DNA of 64,000 nt from Coenobita brevimanus. Taxonomy: Eukaryota; Arthropoda; Malacostraca; Decapoda; Coenobitidae. The notes beneath the pieces were generated by a model, which worked only from the letters and a program-made list of their open reading frames with translations, ran no database searches and had not been told where the DNA came from. Below, piece after piece: positions 1 through 10,935 of this stretch (the stretch's first letter is position 1; each line of letters starts with the position of its first letter). The stretch covers positions 14,828,203-14,892,202 of the forward strand of contig CM064713.1 of the NCBI GenBank assembly GCA_032717465.1. Direction: 5' to 3'. The position numbers were made by a program, and so were the translations under genes.

Positions 1-1036
1 GAAGAGTATGTGCGAGGGAGCTAGGGCTACGGTGCGAGTGGATGGTGAGCTGAGTGAGTTCTTTGATCTCAATGTGGGACTGAAACAGGGGTGTGTGATG
101 TCTCCATGGCTGTTTAATATATATATGGATGGGGTTGTAAAGGAAGTGCAAGGTAGGGCAGTGGATGTGGGGCTGGCCCTAATGAATGAGGGTGAGATTT
201 GGAAGCTTCCTGTGTTGCTGTTTGCTGATGATACAGTATTGTTGAGTGAAGATGAATGGGAGTTGCAAGGTTTGGTGAATGAATTTGGGACAGTGTGTAG
301 GAGGAGGAAGCTGAAAGTTAATGTAAACAAAAGTAAAGTTATGGTGTTTGAGAGGAATGAAGTCACAGAGTGTACAGTGAGGTTGGATGGTGAGGATATG
401 GAGAATGTGAGTGCATTCAAGTACTTGGGTAGTGTGATGAGTAAGGATGGAACTTTGGGGGATGAAGTACGTGAAAGGGTACAGCAGGGAAGAAAGGTTG
501 TTGATACACTGAAAGCAGTGATGAGAAATAGGGAGGTGAGTATGGAAGTTAAGAAGTCACTGCATGATGGTATTGTGATCCCTACCCTGACGTATGGAAG
601 CGAGGCGTGGACCTTGCAAGAGGGGAACAAGTCAAGAGTGAGAGCAGTGGAAATGAGTTACTTGAGAGGAGCATGTGGAGTGACGTGGAGGGACAGGTTG
701 ACGAATGAAGAAGTGAAGGAACGTTGTGGGGTAGATGTGGATGTGGTTGAAAAGATTAGGAGAAATACACTGAGGTGGTTTGGACATGTGGAGAGAATGG
801 AGAATGAAAGACTGACTAAGAGGGTGTATGTAGGTGAGGTGGAGGGAGGGAGAGGGAGGGGTAGACTGAGGATGAGGTGGAGGGATGGAGTTGAGAGGTA
901 TATGAGGGAGGGGGGGGTGAGTTGGGGGGAGGGTAGTCGAATGGTGGGTGACAGAGTGACTTGGAGGCGTTTTGTCTGAGGCCACCCTTTGCGGGATTAG
1001 GGCGTCGGGCTATAGATAGATAGACAGATAGATAGA
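1..1036 (+). mobile_element. LINE A copy A1 (reverse transcriptase C-terminal half)
   Basis: An open frame at 8-979 encodes the C-terminal half of a non-LTR reverse transcriptase and is cut by the window edge. Visible motifs are the palm block QGCVMSPWLFNIYMDG, the catalytic FADD box (LLFADDTVLL), FKYLGSVMSKDG, YGSEAWTL, and the C-terminal LRWFGHVERM followed by a basic GRGRLRMRWRDG tract. The 3' end is a conserved non-coding tract (GGCCACCC, GGGATTAGGGCGTC) followed by a (GATA)n tail at 1009-1036. The same 3' end recurs in six other copies in this window. An RTE-like APE-type LINE is my best guess for the clade. The frame is open over 323 residues, so this copy may be fairly young. Confidence 0.9.
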
Positions 1037-1059
1037 AGACTCCAACATGCTTCATGCAT

Positions 1060-1950
1060 CGACCTTGGTCACCTAATGGCGGCTCTCCATTCTGCTCGAT
1101 CTCTGGCAGCCTCCCTGTTCAGTTCCTTAACCCTGAGGTCACATTTAATGACCTCCCAGGTCCTATTTGGTCTACCCCTCAAAAACCGACCCCTACTATT
1201 AACGCTTCTCACTTTGTGCAACCAATTATCATCCCCCCTCCTCTCCACATGCCCAAACCATCTCAATCTACCTCTCCTCATCAAAATACCAATACACTCC
1301 AGTCCCATCCTGCCTCTTAACTTTTCCATCATAAACCTAGCTTCCGCAGGCCTTGCACTTACGGATGCACTGCACATCCGCCTAATCACTGTCATTTCTG
1401 TGTGTTTGAGCCTGTTAATATCCTCTTCCTTTACTGCCCAGGTCTCGCTACCATACAGCATTACACTTCTAACATATGTTGCACACAGAGATCCCTTAGC
1501 ACATAGGGAGAGCCATCTCAATGTCAGGAGAGACAACAGCTCCCTGAACTTCTTCCAACCACTCCTCACCCTAGCCATAGAGCTAGCTCCAGCTTCACCT
1601 CCAGCACATAACATGTCTCCCAAATAACAAAACTCTTCCACACACTCAAGAGACTCACCAGCAAGTTCAATCTCTTCACGCCTGACAATCTCCACCTGCC
1701 CTCCCCAACACACCGCACATAAAATCAGCATTATCTTGCAGTCAACCTCTAATACCACTACATCTCGTATGCACCCACTTATCACAAACACGGCATACGA
1801 TGGAATTACTTCTTGCATCCTTGTGACAAGTTGCACATAGCCACTCTCCCTCTTCTTTGAATGCACTGCCACCAACCCTAGATATCATTACTTCTGTTTT
1901 ATCTGCATTTACCCTTAAGCCGTTGTGCTCCATACCATCTCTCTATTTCC
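1060..1950 (-). pseudogene. LINE G: RT C-terminus with zinc-finger insert, frameshifted
   Basis: The minus strand reads NGLRVNADKTEVMI, an RT thumb motif, and then a C-x2-C ... C-x2-C-x2-W-x-H-x2-C zinc finger (CATCHKD, CRVCDKWVHTRC) in the frame at 1933-1742. A frameshift near 1750 moves the rest into the frame at 1875-1069: FCYLGDML, YGSETWAVKEEDINRL, LRWFGHVERR, WEVIKCDLRVKELN and a terminal DRAEWRAAIR. A PHD-like finger after the RT core is seen in some invertebrate LINEs. The copy is 5' truncated near 1950 and non-coding. It lies antisense to, and directly after, the tail of LINE A1. Confidence 0.8.
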
Positions 1951-2125
1951 TAAAACTTATAAATAAAAATATCATAATTATGAATTTTTTTCGTCTTATG
2001 TTTATAATGTTTGTTCCTGCATAGAGTTATTTTTCCTATTTACTATGCATGGCCTAATTTGTGTGGAAAAAGAGAAAATGATGCTATTTTCAGTTTGTTT
2101 CAAGATAATGGGTGCTGCTGTGTGT
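1951..2125. repeat. Dispersed repeat D, copy 1
   Basis: The sequence starts TATAAATAAAAATATCATAA and is alignable over about 170 bp with 9061-9230. Each copy begins exactly where a LINE is 5' truncated (LINE G here, LINE B1 at 9060). It has no coding potential. It could be the end of an unrecognised mobile element. 2126-2285 holds nothing I recognise. Confidence 0.55.
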
Positions 2126-4387
2126 GTATAGGCCAAACCATCTCTACCAAGATTCTACATGACCAGAGATTTGCATCTCGAATGAGAATTAGCGTGAAGG
2201 GAAGGGAAGGTTTTATATCCATATACTGTATTCATCACTAGAACACCTCAGACGTTGCTGAAATGCTTGTGCAAAACATGAACAAATTCAGTACATAGAA
2301 TATCATCATTATCCATGCCTCCTTTCCCACCCTAGGGCATGGTGAGGAGTAGCAAGGTCCAAACAGCCCAAGTTAGCCCAGTCAAATGGGTCATGCTTCC
2401 ATTCACTCATCAATCAAGTCCAGAGAATCCTGGCTCTATCTGATAGGCCAAAAAACTTTCACAACATCCTGCTGCTTCACATAAACATATCCAATAGAGT
2501 CAGTCTGAATGCTGTTACATTAAAAAGGGGTGCCAAATCACTGGTCATGCACTTCTTCTCACAATATTCATCCAACCAGCACGATCTCTTGTCAGTCTCC
2601 AAGCCTCTCCGACTTCCATACCTCTCTTCCTCACACACTCATCCACCATGTCCCTCCACCTTCTCCTTGGCCTACCTCACCTCCTCCCTCCTTCAAATTC
2701 GCAGCTATACCTTTTTCACCACTCTATTGTTATCCATTTCTCCACATGACCATACTATCTCAGTACACTCTCCTTGATTCTGGTGTCTACAGACTTCCTC
2801 ACACCGCAACTTTCACAAATCACATTATTTCATATCCTATCCACTCTCTGTACTACACATACTGTACATTCCTCAGCAGTCCCATCTTCATTGCTCTTAC
2901 TCTTGACTTTTCATTTTCATGTCACACCATAGTCTCATATCCATATGGTAAAGTTGGCACTAACACTCCTTCATTTAAGCCTCGTGTAGCTGGAACACTT
3001 AAGCCTTTTTTTTTAACAAGGCCTTCATAGCACCAGCTACTTTTGTTCCTTGTGTCCCTCTACTTTCCGCTACTTTTGCACATTTTCCTCTCTTTTCTAT
3101 AACTTTACCCAGGTATTTGAACTCCCTCACCAATTCCAGTCTTTCTCCATTCACTGTATCATAACACTTGGAGTCACCTTCTCTCTCGATTATCATCACT
3201 TTACTGTTTTCTACATTTACTCAAGAGGCACGACGTTCACTGACATCTACAAAACTCTGCACTGGTCTACCAAGCCCTTGTCCAGTATTTGCAAGTAGCA
3301 CTGCATCTTCAGCATACAACAAATTTGAGATACTCCATCCATCACCATTCATTACCAACACCATTCCTCTCTCCAATACACGTGTGTTTACTTCTCTCAT
3401 CATCCCATCCATATATATATTGAATAACCATGGGGACATCATACAACCTTGTCGCACGCCCACATTGATCATGAACCATTCACTTAGATGCCCATTTACC
3501 CTTACATATGCCTCATTACCACCATAAAAACTCTTGACAGCACCTAGCAGCTTATAATCTACACCATACCAGTATATGCACAAAACCTTCCACAGTCCTT
3601 CTCTGTCTACTTTGTCATATGCTTTTTCCAGATCCACGAAAGCCATAAACACCTTAAGGTTCTTCTCACACGCCTTCTCCACTAACTGTCTCACTCCAAA
3701 TATTTGATCCACACATCCTCAGCCTCTCCTAAAGCCACCCTGTTCATCACTCACTAAGACTTCTGATATCTCTCTTACTTCTATCTATCTATTGCCAGAC
3801 GCCTCAATCCCATACGGGGTGGCCACAAACAAATCACCTCCATGTCGCCTTGTCCCCTGCCATTTCACTGTCCTGATCCCAACTCACACCCCCCTCTCTC
3901 ATATACCTCTCCACTCCATCCCTCCATCTCATCCTCAGCCTCCCCCTCCCTCTCTCCCCCTCCACCTCACTCACATACACTCTCCTCGGCAGTCTCTCAC
4001 TCTCCATCCTCTCCACATGGCCAAACCACCTCAATATGTTTCTCCTAACACTTCCTATCACATGCACATCCACACCACAATGCTCCTTCACATCCTCATT
4101 TGTCAACCTGGCTCTCCATGTGACTCCACTTGCTCCTCTCAAATAACTCATTTCCACTGCTCTCACTCTTGACTTCTGTCCCTCCAACAAGGTCCCAGCT
4201 TCACTTCCATACATTAGAGCTGGTATCACAATACTGTCATGAAGTAACTTTTTCACTTCCATGCTCACTTCCCTGTTTCTTACCACTGCTTTCAAGAAGC
4301 CAGCAACCTTTCTTCCTTGTTGTACCCTTTCAAGCACTTCACTCTCCAAACTTACATCCTTACTCATCACACTACCCAAGTGCTTAA

Positions 4388-6413
4388 TCCATTCACTGCG
4401 TCAGTGTTTGTTTATATGTACATCCCGCGTGTGGCAGTTTTCAAATATTTAGAGAAGAATATTAGAAAAAAAATAATACTGCCAAAACATAGAGAAAAAA
4501 ATCCTGAGTTCAATGGTATATAACACAATATAGCAAACAAAAAAATTACCTCTGAAACAGGTCCGTGAAGTAATAAATATTCCCTGTGTGGTGGTGCCCG
4601 GTGAACGATGTGTTATGGTTGCACTGTGTCATCAGTGTCAATCTTGCGATCAGATAAGGTGTCAATCAGCATCTGAACCATCATTGTCATCATCTAACAA
4701 CATATCACTATCATCAGTACACTCATCCAGAGATTTCATCCAATATTTGCTTGGGCTACTGCTAGCGGCGGCATGGAGAATATTTCGTACTTTGTACCAG
4801 TACCTTCAGCATTTTGTTGGTAACAAAGCCAAGCTCTGCTCCTCATCAATCAATCAATCATTTCCTGTGGCACCCTCGGGGATGCATAGGGCCTCGATGA
4901 ACTCACACCACCACATCCTATCTTGTGCTAACTCCTCAAGATCTCCCCAACACTCATCTCCAGCTTCCCGTCTCATTGTCCTCACCCACGTCTCTTTTGG
5001 CCTTCCTCTACCTCTCCTACCAAGTGCCACCCACCCTGGTGTACCTTGTACTATTCCCTGTCTCCTATACACATGTCCTAGCCACTTCCATCGTGAAAAC
5101 CTAACATATTCATCGACCGGCTGCACTCCCGTTATTTCTCTAATTCTACTATTTGGTATCCTTTCCCACCACTTAACTCCTAATATTCTTCTAAGTGCTT
5201 TGTTTTCAAACACAAAGAATTTATTTTCCATAGTCACTGTGCTGTACCAAGACTCGTGTCCATAAATTAAGATACTCCTAACCATTACCTTATAAAGTTT
5301 GATTTTTGTATGCACAGAACAGTTGTTATTATTACACATATTTTTAAGCATTCCCATTGCCTGATTAGCCTTCTTTAACCTTTCCTCGAATTCAAAGTTC
5401 AAAGAACCATCCTTGGCTAAATAAGTACCTAAATATATAAACCTATCAACTTGCTTTACAACCATACCTCCAATTACACATTCCTGCGCATTTTCCATAT
5501 TCATATTGATTATTTCAGTTTTTCCACAATTAATAACCAAACCCCCCTTGCGACCTTCACTCACCAAACAGTCCAACACTCTCTGCATCTCTTCTGGCCC
5601 ATCACAAATCAAAACTATATCATCTGCATAATCTAAATCCAAAAGTTTCCTGTTCTCTCCCCAAAGTATACCTGCACCGGTTTCTGTTCCAACGCGTTTC
5701 ATAATGTAATCAATGACCAAAATAAATAGTAAAGGCGATAGAACACCACCTTGAATTACTCCGGACTTGACTTCAAACGAATCACTCAGACAACCATCAA
5801 CCATCACTTTCCAAATGTGTCCTCATGCATGTTCATAATGACCCTCACAAACTCCTCTGGTATTCCATAATGTCTCATGATCTTCCCCATAGTCTCTCTC
5901 GAAACACTATCAAAAGCCTTTTCAAAATCAACAAAACAAAGACTTAATGGTACTCTCATTTCATTAACTTGCTGCATCAAATGCCTAACCATAAAGATCT
6001 GATCATTGCAACCATGTTCCTTTCTAAAACCAGCCTGTTCATCCCTCAGAATACCCTCAACCACCGGCTCCAACCTATTTAGCAACACTCTACTGAAAAC
6101 TTTCAAAGCTATCAGTGACAAAGAGATTCCCCTCCAATTACCACATTCACTCAGGTCTCCCTTCTTCGGAACTTTAACAATTACACCATTCTTCCAAACT
6201 GATGGTAGTAACCCCGTCATCCATATCCATATCCTCATAAAAATGCATAAGCTATGTAGCAATATTCTACAGGGTGCCATGAGTTGCTAGCTGATTTATT
6301 TTGTGCCATTTCTGATGGCGGAATTTTTGAAAGCAGAAAAACATATTTGATACAGCTGCAGTCAGAGCCATTTGGACTCGGATATCATATATGATACAGC
6401 CGCAGTCAGTGGG
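4388..6413. mobile_element. piggyBac-like non-autonomous element inside LINE A2
   Basis: The element is bounded by TTAA at 4384-4387 and 6414-6417; the family A copy at 62679-63718 has a single TTAA at this place. The ends are imperfect inverted repeats: left TCCATTCACTGCG, right (reverse complement) CCCACTGACTGCGG. The right end carries two direct copies of GATACAGCyGCAGTCAG (about 6350-6410), a subterminal arrangement common in piggyBac elements. On the minus strand at about 4720-4660 is an acidic stretch (DECTDDSDMLLDDD) like the N-terminus of piggyBac transposases. No transposase core remains. LINE C sits inside. Confidence 0.75.
4845..6285 (-). mobile_element. LINE C, RTE-like reverse transcriptase, 5' truncated
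   Basis: Two frames cover the RT. 6280-5804 holds WKNGVIVKVPKKGDLSECGN, NWRGISL, DEQAGFRKEHGCNDQI and CFVDFEKAFDSV; 5807-4854 holds GVIQGGVLSPLLFILVIDYI, the catalytic LDYADDIVLI box, FIYLGTYLAKDGS, WKWLGHVYRR, RGRGRPKETWVRTM and the terminal CEFIEALCIPEG. One frameshift near 5806 separates them. The 3' tail is (ATTG)n, reading tcaatcaatcaatcat on the plus strand at about 4844-4860. The motif order and the ILSPLLF-type palm are typical of RTE-clade LINEs. It lacks its endonuclease. Confidence 0.85.
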
Positions 6414-6643
6414 TTAAACATACTCACATTTTCCATTTCGTCCTCATCCAACCTCACTGTACATTCACTGAATTCACTTCTCTCGAAGACCATAATTGTA
6501 CTCTTCCCTACATTCACCTTTAGATTCCGTTTCTTACACACTCTCCCAAACTCATCCACCAAGCCTTGCAGCTCCCCTTCGTCATCACTTATCAACACAG
6601 TATCATCTATTACTTGCTCTATAATAATTCTTCCATATACCTC

Positions 6644-8593
6644 ATACAATGAATGGATGAGAAATAAGGGCGTGGAAGAAGTTGAGAGGCGGAAGAGAGA
6701 GTTATATGTAGAAAGAAAGAGAGAGGTGAAAAGATTTGTAAGAGAGAGTAAGAAGAGAGCGGATGAGGAATCTGGAAGGAACTTGAGTGTAAATTGGAGG
6801 GACTGTAAGAAAATGTTCTGGAAAGAGGTGAAAAGAGTAAGACAGGGTGGAAGTGAAGTTAGCAGGGGAGTGAAAGATAAAAATGGTAGATTACTAGTGG
6901 AGAAGGGAGAAAAAGTGAGCAGATGGAGAGAAAACTTTAAGGAATTATTGGACATAGAGGATGGAAGTAATGTGAGTATAAGTGGCTGGGGAATGGCTGG
7001 GAGAAGGAGGGAGGTGAGAAGACAGGAAGAAATCAGTACGATAGAAGTTGTGGAAGCAATGAAGAAAGTTAAAATGGGGAAAGCCCCAAGAATTGATGGA
7101 GTGTGTGGTGTAATGCTGAAGTATGGGGGACAGACCGTAGTAGAATGGATGTGGAAAATGTGCAGATTGGCCTGGGAGGAAGGTAGAGTCCCGGAGGATT
7201 GGAAGTCAAGTATAATTATTCCCTTGTACAATGGCAGAGGGGAAAAAGAAATGTGTGGTAATCATAGGGCCATCTGTCTTCTTAGTATAAGAGGAAAAGT
7301 GTATGGTAAGATACTTATTGACAAAGTTACAGAAATAACAGAGGAATTAGTTGGAGAAGAACTGGGAGGCTTTAGGAAGGGAAGAGGTTGTGCAGATCAG
7401 ATATTCATTCTTAGATCTTTAGTGGAAAAGTTTCAAGAGAAGGGAAAGAAGTTGGATGAGGCTTTCATGGATTTGGAGAAAGCATATGACAGGGTGGATA
7501 GACAAGGATTGTGGAAAGTATTAAGAATATGTGGAATAGATAGGAAGTTGTTGAATGCTGTGAAGAGTATGTATGATGGTGCTAAGGCTGCAGTGCGTGT
7601 GGATGGTGAACTGAGTGAATTTTTCTCTTTGAAGGTTGGGTTGAAACAGGGATGTGTCATGTCTCCATAGTTGTTCAATCTGTACTTGGATGGGGTAATA
7701 AAAGAGATATAAGGTATGGTAGTGGATGTTGGAGTGGCCCTGGTGAGAGAGGGAAGTGTTTGGAAACTCCCTGTACTGTTGTTTGCAGATGATACTGTGT
7801 TGTTGACTGAAGACGAAGGAGAGCTGCAAGGCTTGGTGGATGAGTTTGGGAGAGTGTGTAAGAAACAGAATCTAAAGGTGAATGTAGGGAAGAGCAAAGT
7901 GATGGTCTTTGAGAGAGGTGAATTCAGTGAATGTACAGTGAGGTTGGATGGTGAGGAATTGGAAAATGTGAGTACATTTAAGTACTTGGGTAGTGTGATG
8001 AGTAAGGATGGAGGTTTGGAGGGTGAAGTGCTTGAAAGGGTACAGCAGGGAAGAAAGGTTGCTGGTTCCTTGAAAGCAGTGATAAGAAGCAGGGAAGTGA
8101 GCATGGAAGTGAAAAAGTTACTACATGACAGTACAGTATTGTGATACCAACTCTAATGTATGGAGGTGAAGCTTGGATGTTGCTGGAAGGACACAAGTCA
8201 AGAATGAGAGCAGTGGAAATGAGTTATTTAGGAGAAGCCTGTGGGGTCACATGGAGAGACAGGCTGACAAATGAGGATATAAAGAAGCGTTGTGGTGTGG
8301 ATGTGGATGTGATAGGAAGCGTTAGGAGGAATACACTGACATGGTTTGGCTATGTGGAGAGGATGGAGGGTGAAAGACTGACAAAGAGAGTGTATGTGAG
8401 TGAGGTGGAGGGGGGAAGATGGAGGGGGAGGCTGAGGATGAGATGGAGGGATGGGGTGGAGAGGTATATGAGAGAGGGATGTGTGAGTTGGGAGCGGGGC
8501 AGTGAAATGGCGGGGGACAGGGCGATGTGGAGGCCATTTGTTTGTGGCCACCCCGAACGGGATTGAGACGTCTGGCAATAGATAGATAGATAG
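6644..8593 (+). mobile_element. LINE A copy A3 (near-complete RT) inside LINE B1
   Basis: This is the longest family A copy. From about 6650 it reads through the linker, KMGKAPRIDGV (RT block 1), FRKGRGCADQIFILR, AFMDLEKAYDRVDRQGLW and GLKQGCVMSP, then meets TAG at 7668-7670 where other copies have W, and TAA near 7710. It continues LLFADDTVLLTEDEG in the frame 7716-8144. A 5-bp duplication (acagt, near 8130) shifts the frame into 8141-8566, which holds the C-terminal GHVERM region. The (GATA)n tail ends at 8593. The target duplication is ACCTC (6639-6643 and 8594-8598). The endonuclease domain is missing (5' truncation). Confidence 0.9.
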
Positions 8594-9060
8594 ACCTCCC
8601 CTACAACACTCAATATACTTATGCCACGATAATTCTTGCAATCATTTCACTTGCCTTTATTTTTGTACTGAGGTACAATCACAGCCTTTTTTCACTCTGC
8701 TGGCACAGTCTCACTCATCCATGCCTTCTTACATATCTCCAACAAGCAATTCATTCTGCACTCTCCACAACACTTTAATCATCTCTGCATACACCTTATC
8801 AACCCCAGCTGTTTTCTCATTTTTCAGTCGCTTCACAGCGTTCTTCACCTGTGCAAGTGTCACGTTTCCTGGCACTGCATTCCTTCTCTGCACATCAATG
8901 ATGTTTACAGCGGCTCTGCTCTCTCTATTCCCATTCATCAGGCTTTCAAAATTTTCTTTCTATCTTGTCCTTACTTCATCCCCATGGGTTAATAATCTAC
9001 CACTTACATCCTTCACACTTTCACATTTCTTTCCACGGTCACTTCTACATAGTATATTAT

Positions 9061-9230
9061 GTACCTATAAATAAAAATATCATAATTTTAAATGTCTTTC
9101 CTCGTTTTGCTTTATAATGTTTATTTCTGTATGGAGTTGCTTTTTTTTTACTTTGAGTGGTTTAGGAGAGGAGAAAGATAATGGATGCTGCACTTTCTTT
9201 TCTTCACTTTCTTATTCTTACTTACACTAA
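9061..9230. repeat. Dispersed repeat D, copy 2
   Basis: Second copy of the repeat at 1951-2125, beginning CTATAAATAAAAATATCATA at the 5' breakpoint of LINE B1. Confidence 0.55.
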
Positions 9231-9561
9231 CGCTTGAGGGGAACAAAAGACTGAGATCCACTCATGACTGATTCATGAGATGTACAGACTGAGTTGTTTC
9301 GAGGCTAGAAAAGGTCTGTGACGATCTCTCAGACCTCTGTTCCCTTCCCAGTTTTGTTTGCAGTTTTCTATAAGTTCCGCTGCATTAACGCTGGTGGCCA
9401 CAATGGGGTTAATGGAGCCGAGGCCTAATGTCCAGATAACCAAGTGAATACTGCACCTGCAAATATTATCACCCCATCACAGGAGAAGCAGACAGGACTT
9501 TCCACTAGACTCTCATGGAACTATCATGAAGACCAAAGTGGAATGTGGACCACACACATTA
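9231..9561. other. No gene; remnant end of a Tigger-like element
   Basis: 9398-9452 (AATGGAGCCGAGGCC ... CCAGATAACCAAGTG) resembles the right terminus of the Tigger-like element that ends at 12076, so it is probably a truncated relative. The rest is unassigned. Confidence 0.4.
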
Positions 9562-9674
9562 CAGTAATCCCATATTGATCCAGACATAATAAAGCCAAAG
9601 GCATGTCTGGATAGTGCCAACATCCGGATAATGAACACTATTCCCCAACCTCATCCAGACCCTATCTACATCCA

Positions 9675-10935
9675 GCTCACACCTATACCTAACGTATTTA
9701 TACAGTACCTATGCTTAATTTGGCAGTGTTTGCCAGTCATTCAGGCATATTCAGATATCAAAACACACATAGGAATATCCAAATTAATGATAAACACCAA
9801 GAAAACAATTAAAAAAAAAAAAGGAACACTGAAAACCAAAAAACACCCTACCTATACACCACTGTATGTACAGTGCCACTTCAAATTTTGGCACTGTTTT
9901 CAGGTCAATCTGCCACATTCAGACATTAAAACACAAATAGCAATATCCAAAGTATTGCTAAACACCAAGAAAACCATAAAAAAAAAAAAGTGAAAACCAA
10001 ACAACACCCTACCTATACACCACTGTATGTGCAGTGCAGTACAGTACCCCTCCTAATTTTGGCACTGTTTTCAGGGCAATCTACCATATTTAGACATCAA
10101 AACACACATAGGATTATCCAAAGTATTGCAAAACACAAAGAAAATCTATCTATCTATCTATTGCCAAACGTCTCAATCCCGTTTGGGGTGGCCACAAACA
10201 AATCACCTTCACTTCGCTCTGTCCCTCGCCATTTCACTGCCCCACTCCCAACTCACACACCCCTCTCTCATATACCTCTCCACCCCATCCCTCCATCTCA
10301 TCCTCAGTCTCCCCCTCCCTATTCCCCCCTCCACCTCACTCACATACACTCTCTTCGTCAGTCTTTCACCCTCCATCCTCTCCACATGGCCAAACCACCT
10401 CAGTGTATTCCTCATAACGCTTCCTATCACATCCACACCACAACGCTCCTTTATATCCTCATTTGTCAGCCTGTCTCTTCATGTGACTCCACAGGCTCCT
10501 CCTAAATAACTCATTTCCACTGCTCTCACTCTTGACTTGTGTCCTTCCAGCAAAGTCCAAGCTTCACTTCCATACATTAGAGTTGGTATCACAATACTGT
10601 CATGTAGTAACTTTTTCATTTCCATGCTCACTTCCCTGCTTCTTATCCCTGCTTTCAAGGAACCAGCAACCTTTCTTCCCTGCTGTACCCTTTCAAGCAC
10701 TTCACCCTCCAAACCTCCATCCTTACTTATCACACTACCCAAGTACTTAAACGTACTCACATGGAGGGGGGGGAAAAAAAAAAAAATTGAAAACCAAAAA
10801 ACATGACCTATACATGACTGTATGTACTGTACAGTACTCATCCTAGTTTTGGCACCGTTTTCAGGAAATCTGCCATATTTGGACATCAAAACACATGATT
10901 AAGCATGTTAATGCTAAACATCATGAAAACAAAGC
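9675..10935. repeat. Tandem repeat of about 160 bp, four units, split by LINE A4
   Basis: Units start near 9675, 9834, 9991 and 10766. Each carries a CACTGTATGTACAGT palindrome-like core, TTTTGGCACTGTTTTCAG, an ATTCAGACATCAAAACACA-type segment and a poly-A run followed by GAAAACCAAA. The LINE A4 insertion falls between units 3 and 4. Confidence 0.75.
10145..10762 (-). mobile_element. LINE A copy A4
   Basis: The (TATC)n tail starts at 10145, then the family A 3' end. Frames at 10436-10209 (VMRNTLRWFGHVERMEGERL) and 10760-10479 (FKYLGSVISKDGGLEGEVLE, YGSEAWTLLEGHKSRVRAVE) hold the RT C-terminus. It is 5' truncated near the poly-purine tract at 10763, inside the tandem array. Target duplication cannot be read because of the A-rich flanks. 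Confidence 0.85.

Larger units (their letters stand above)
3781..6609 (-). mobile_element. LINE A copy A2 inside LINE B1
   Basis: The 3' (TATC)n tail on the plus strand starts at 3781, followed by the family A 3' end. A 181-codon open frame at 4379-3834 covers MGSVMSKD to the C-terminal basic tract (WFGHVERMES, RGRLRMRWRDG). The copy resumes at 6414-6609 with the segment just upstream, NLKVNVGKSTIMVFERSEF. It is interrupted by a TTAA-flanked element at 4388-6413. The target duplication TTACTT (3775-3780 and 6610-6615) lies in LINE B; B2 shows the uninterrupted target at about 39230. Confidence 0.88.
2286..9060 (-). mobile_element. LINE B copy B1, interrupted by two LINE A insertions
   Basis: Three pieces of one minus-strand LINE are collinear with copy B2 (37738-39300) and copy B3 (34139-35742): 2286-3780, 6610-6643 and 8594-9060. 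Piece 1 holds the RT core at 3712-3221 (DLEKAYDKVDREGLWKVL, VGVRQGCMMSPWLFNIYMDG, and a YAED box in place of the usual YADD), then IEREGDSKCYDTVNGERLEL, and a C-terminus too decayed to read. Piece 3 encodes NAVPGNVTLAQVKNAVKRLK, part of the RT N-terminal region. The 3' end is the (ATG)n-type tail near 2286. Pieces are joined across TTACTT and ACCTC target duplications. It is dead, with many frameshifts. Confidence 0.85.
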
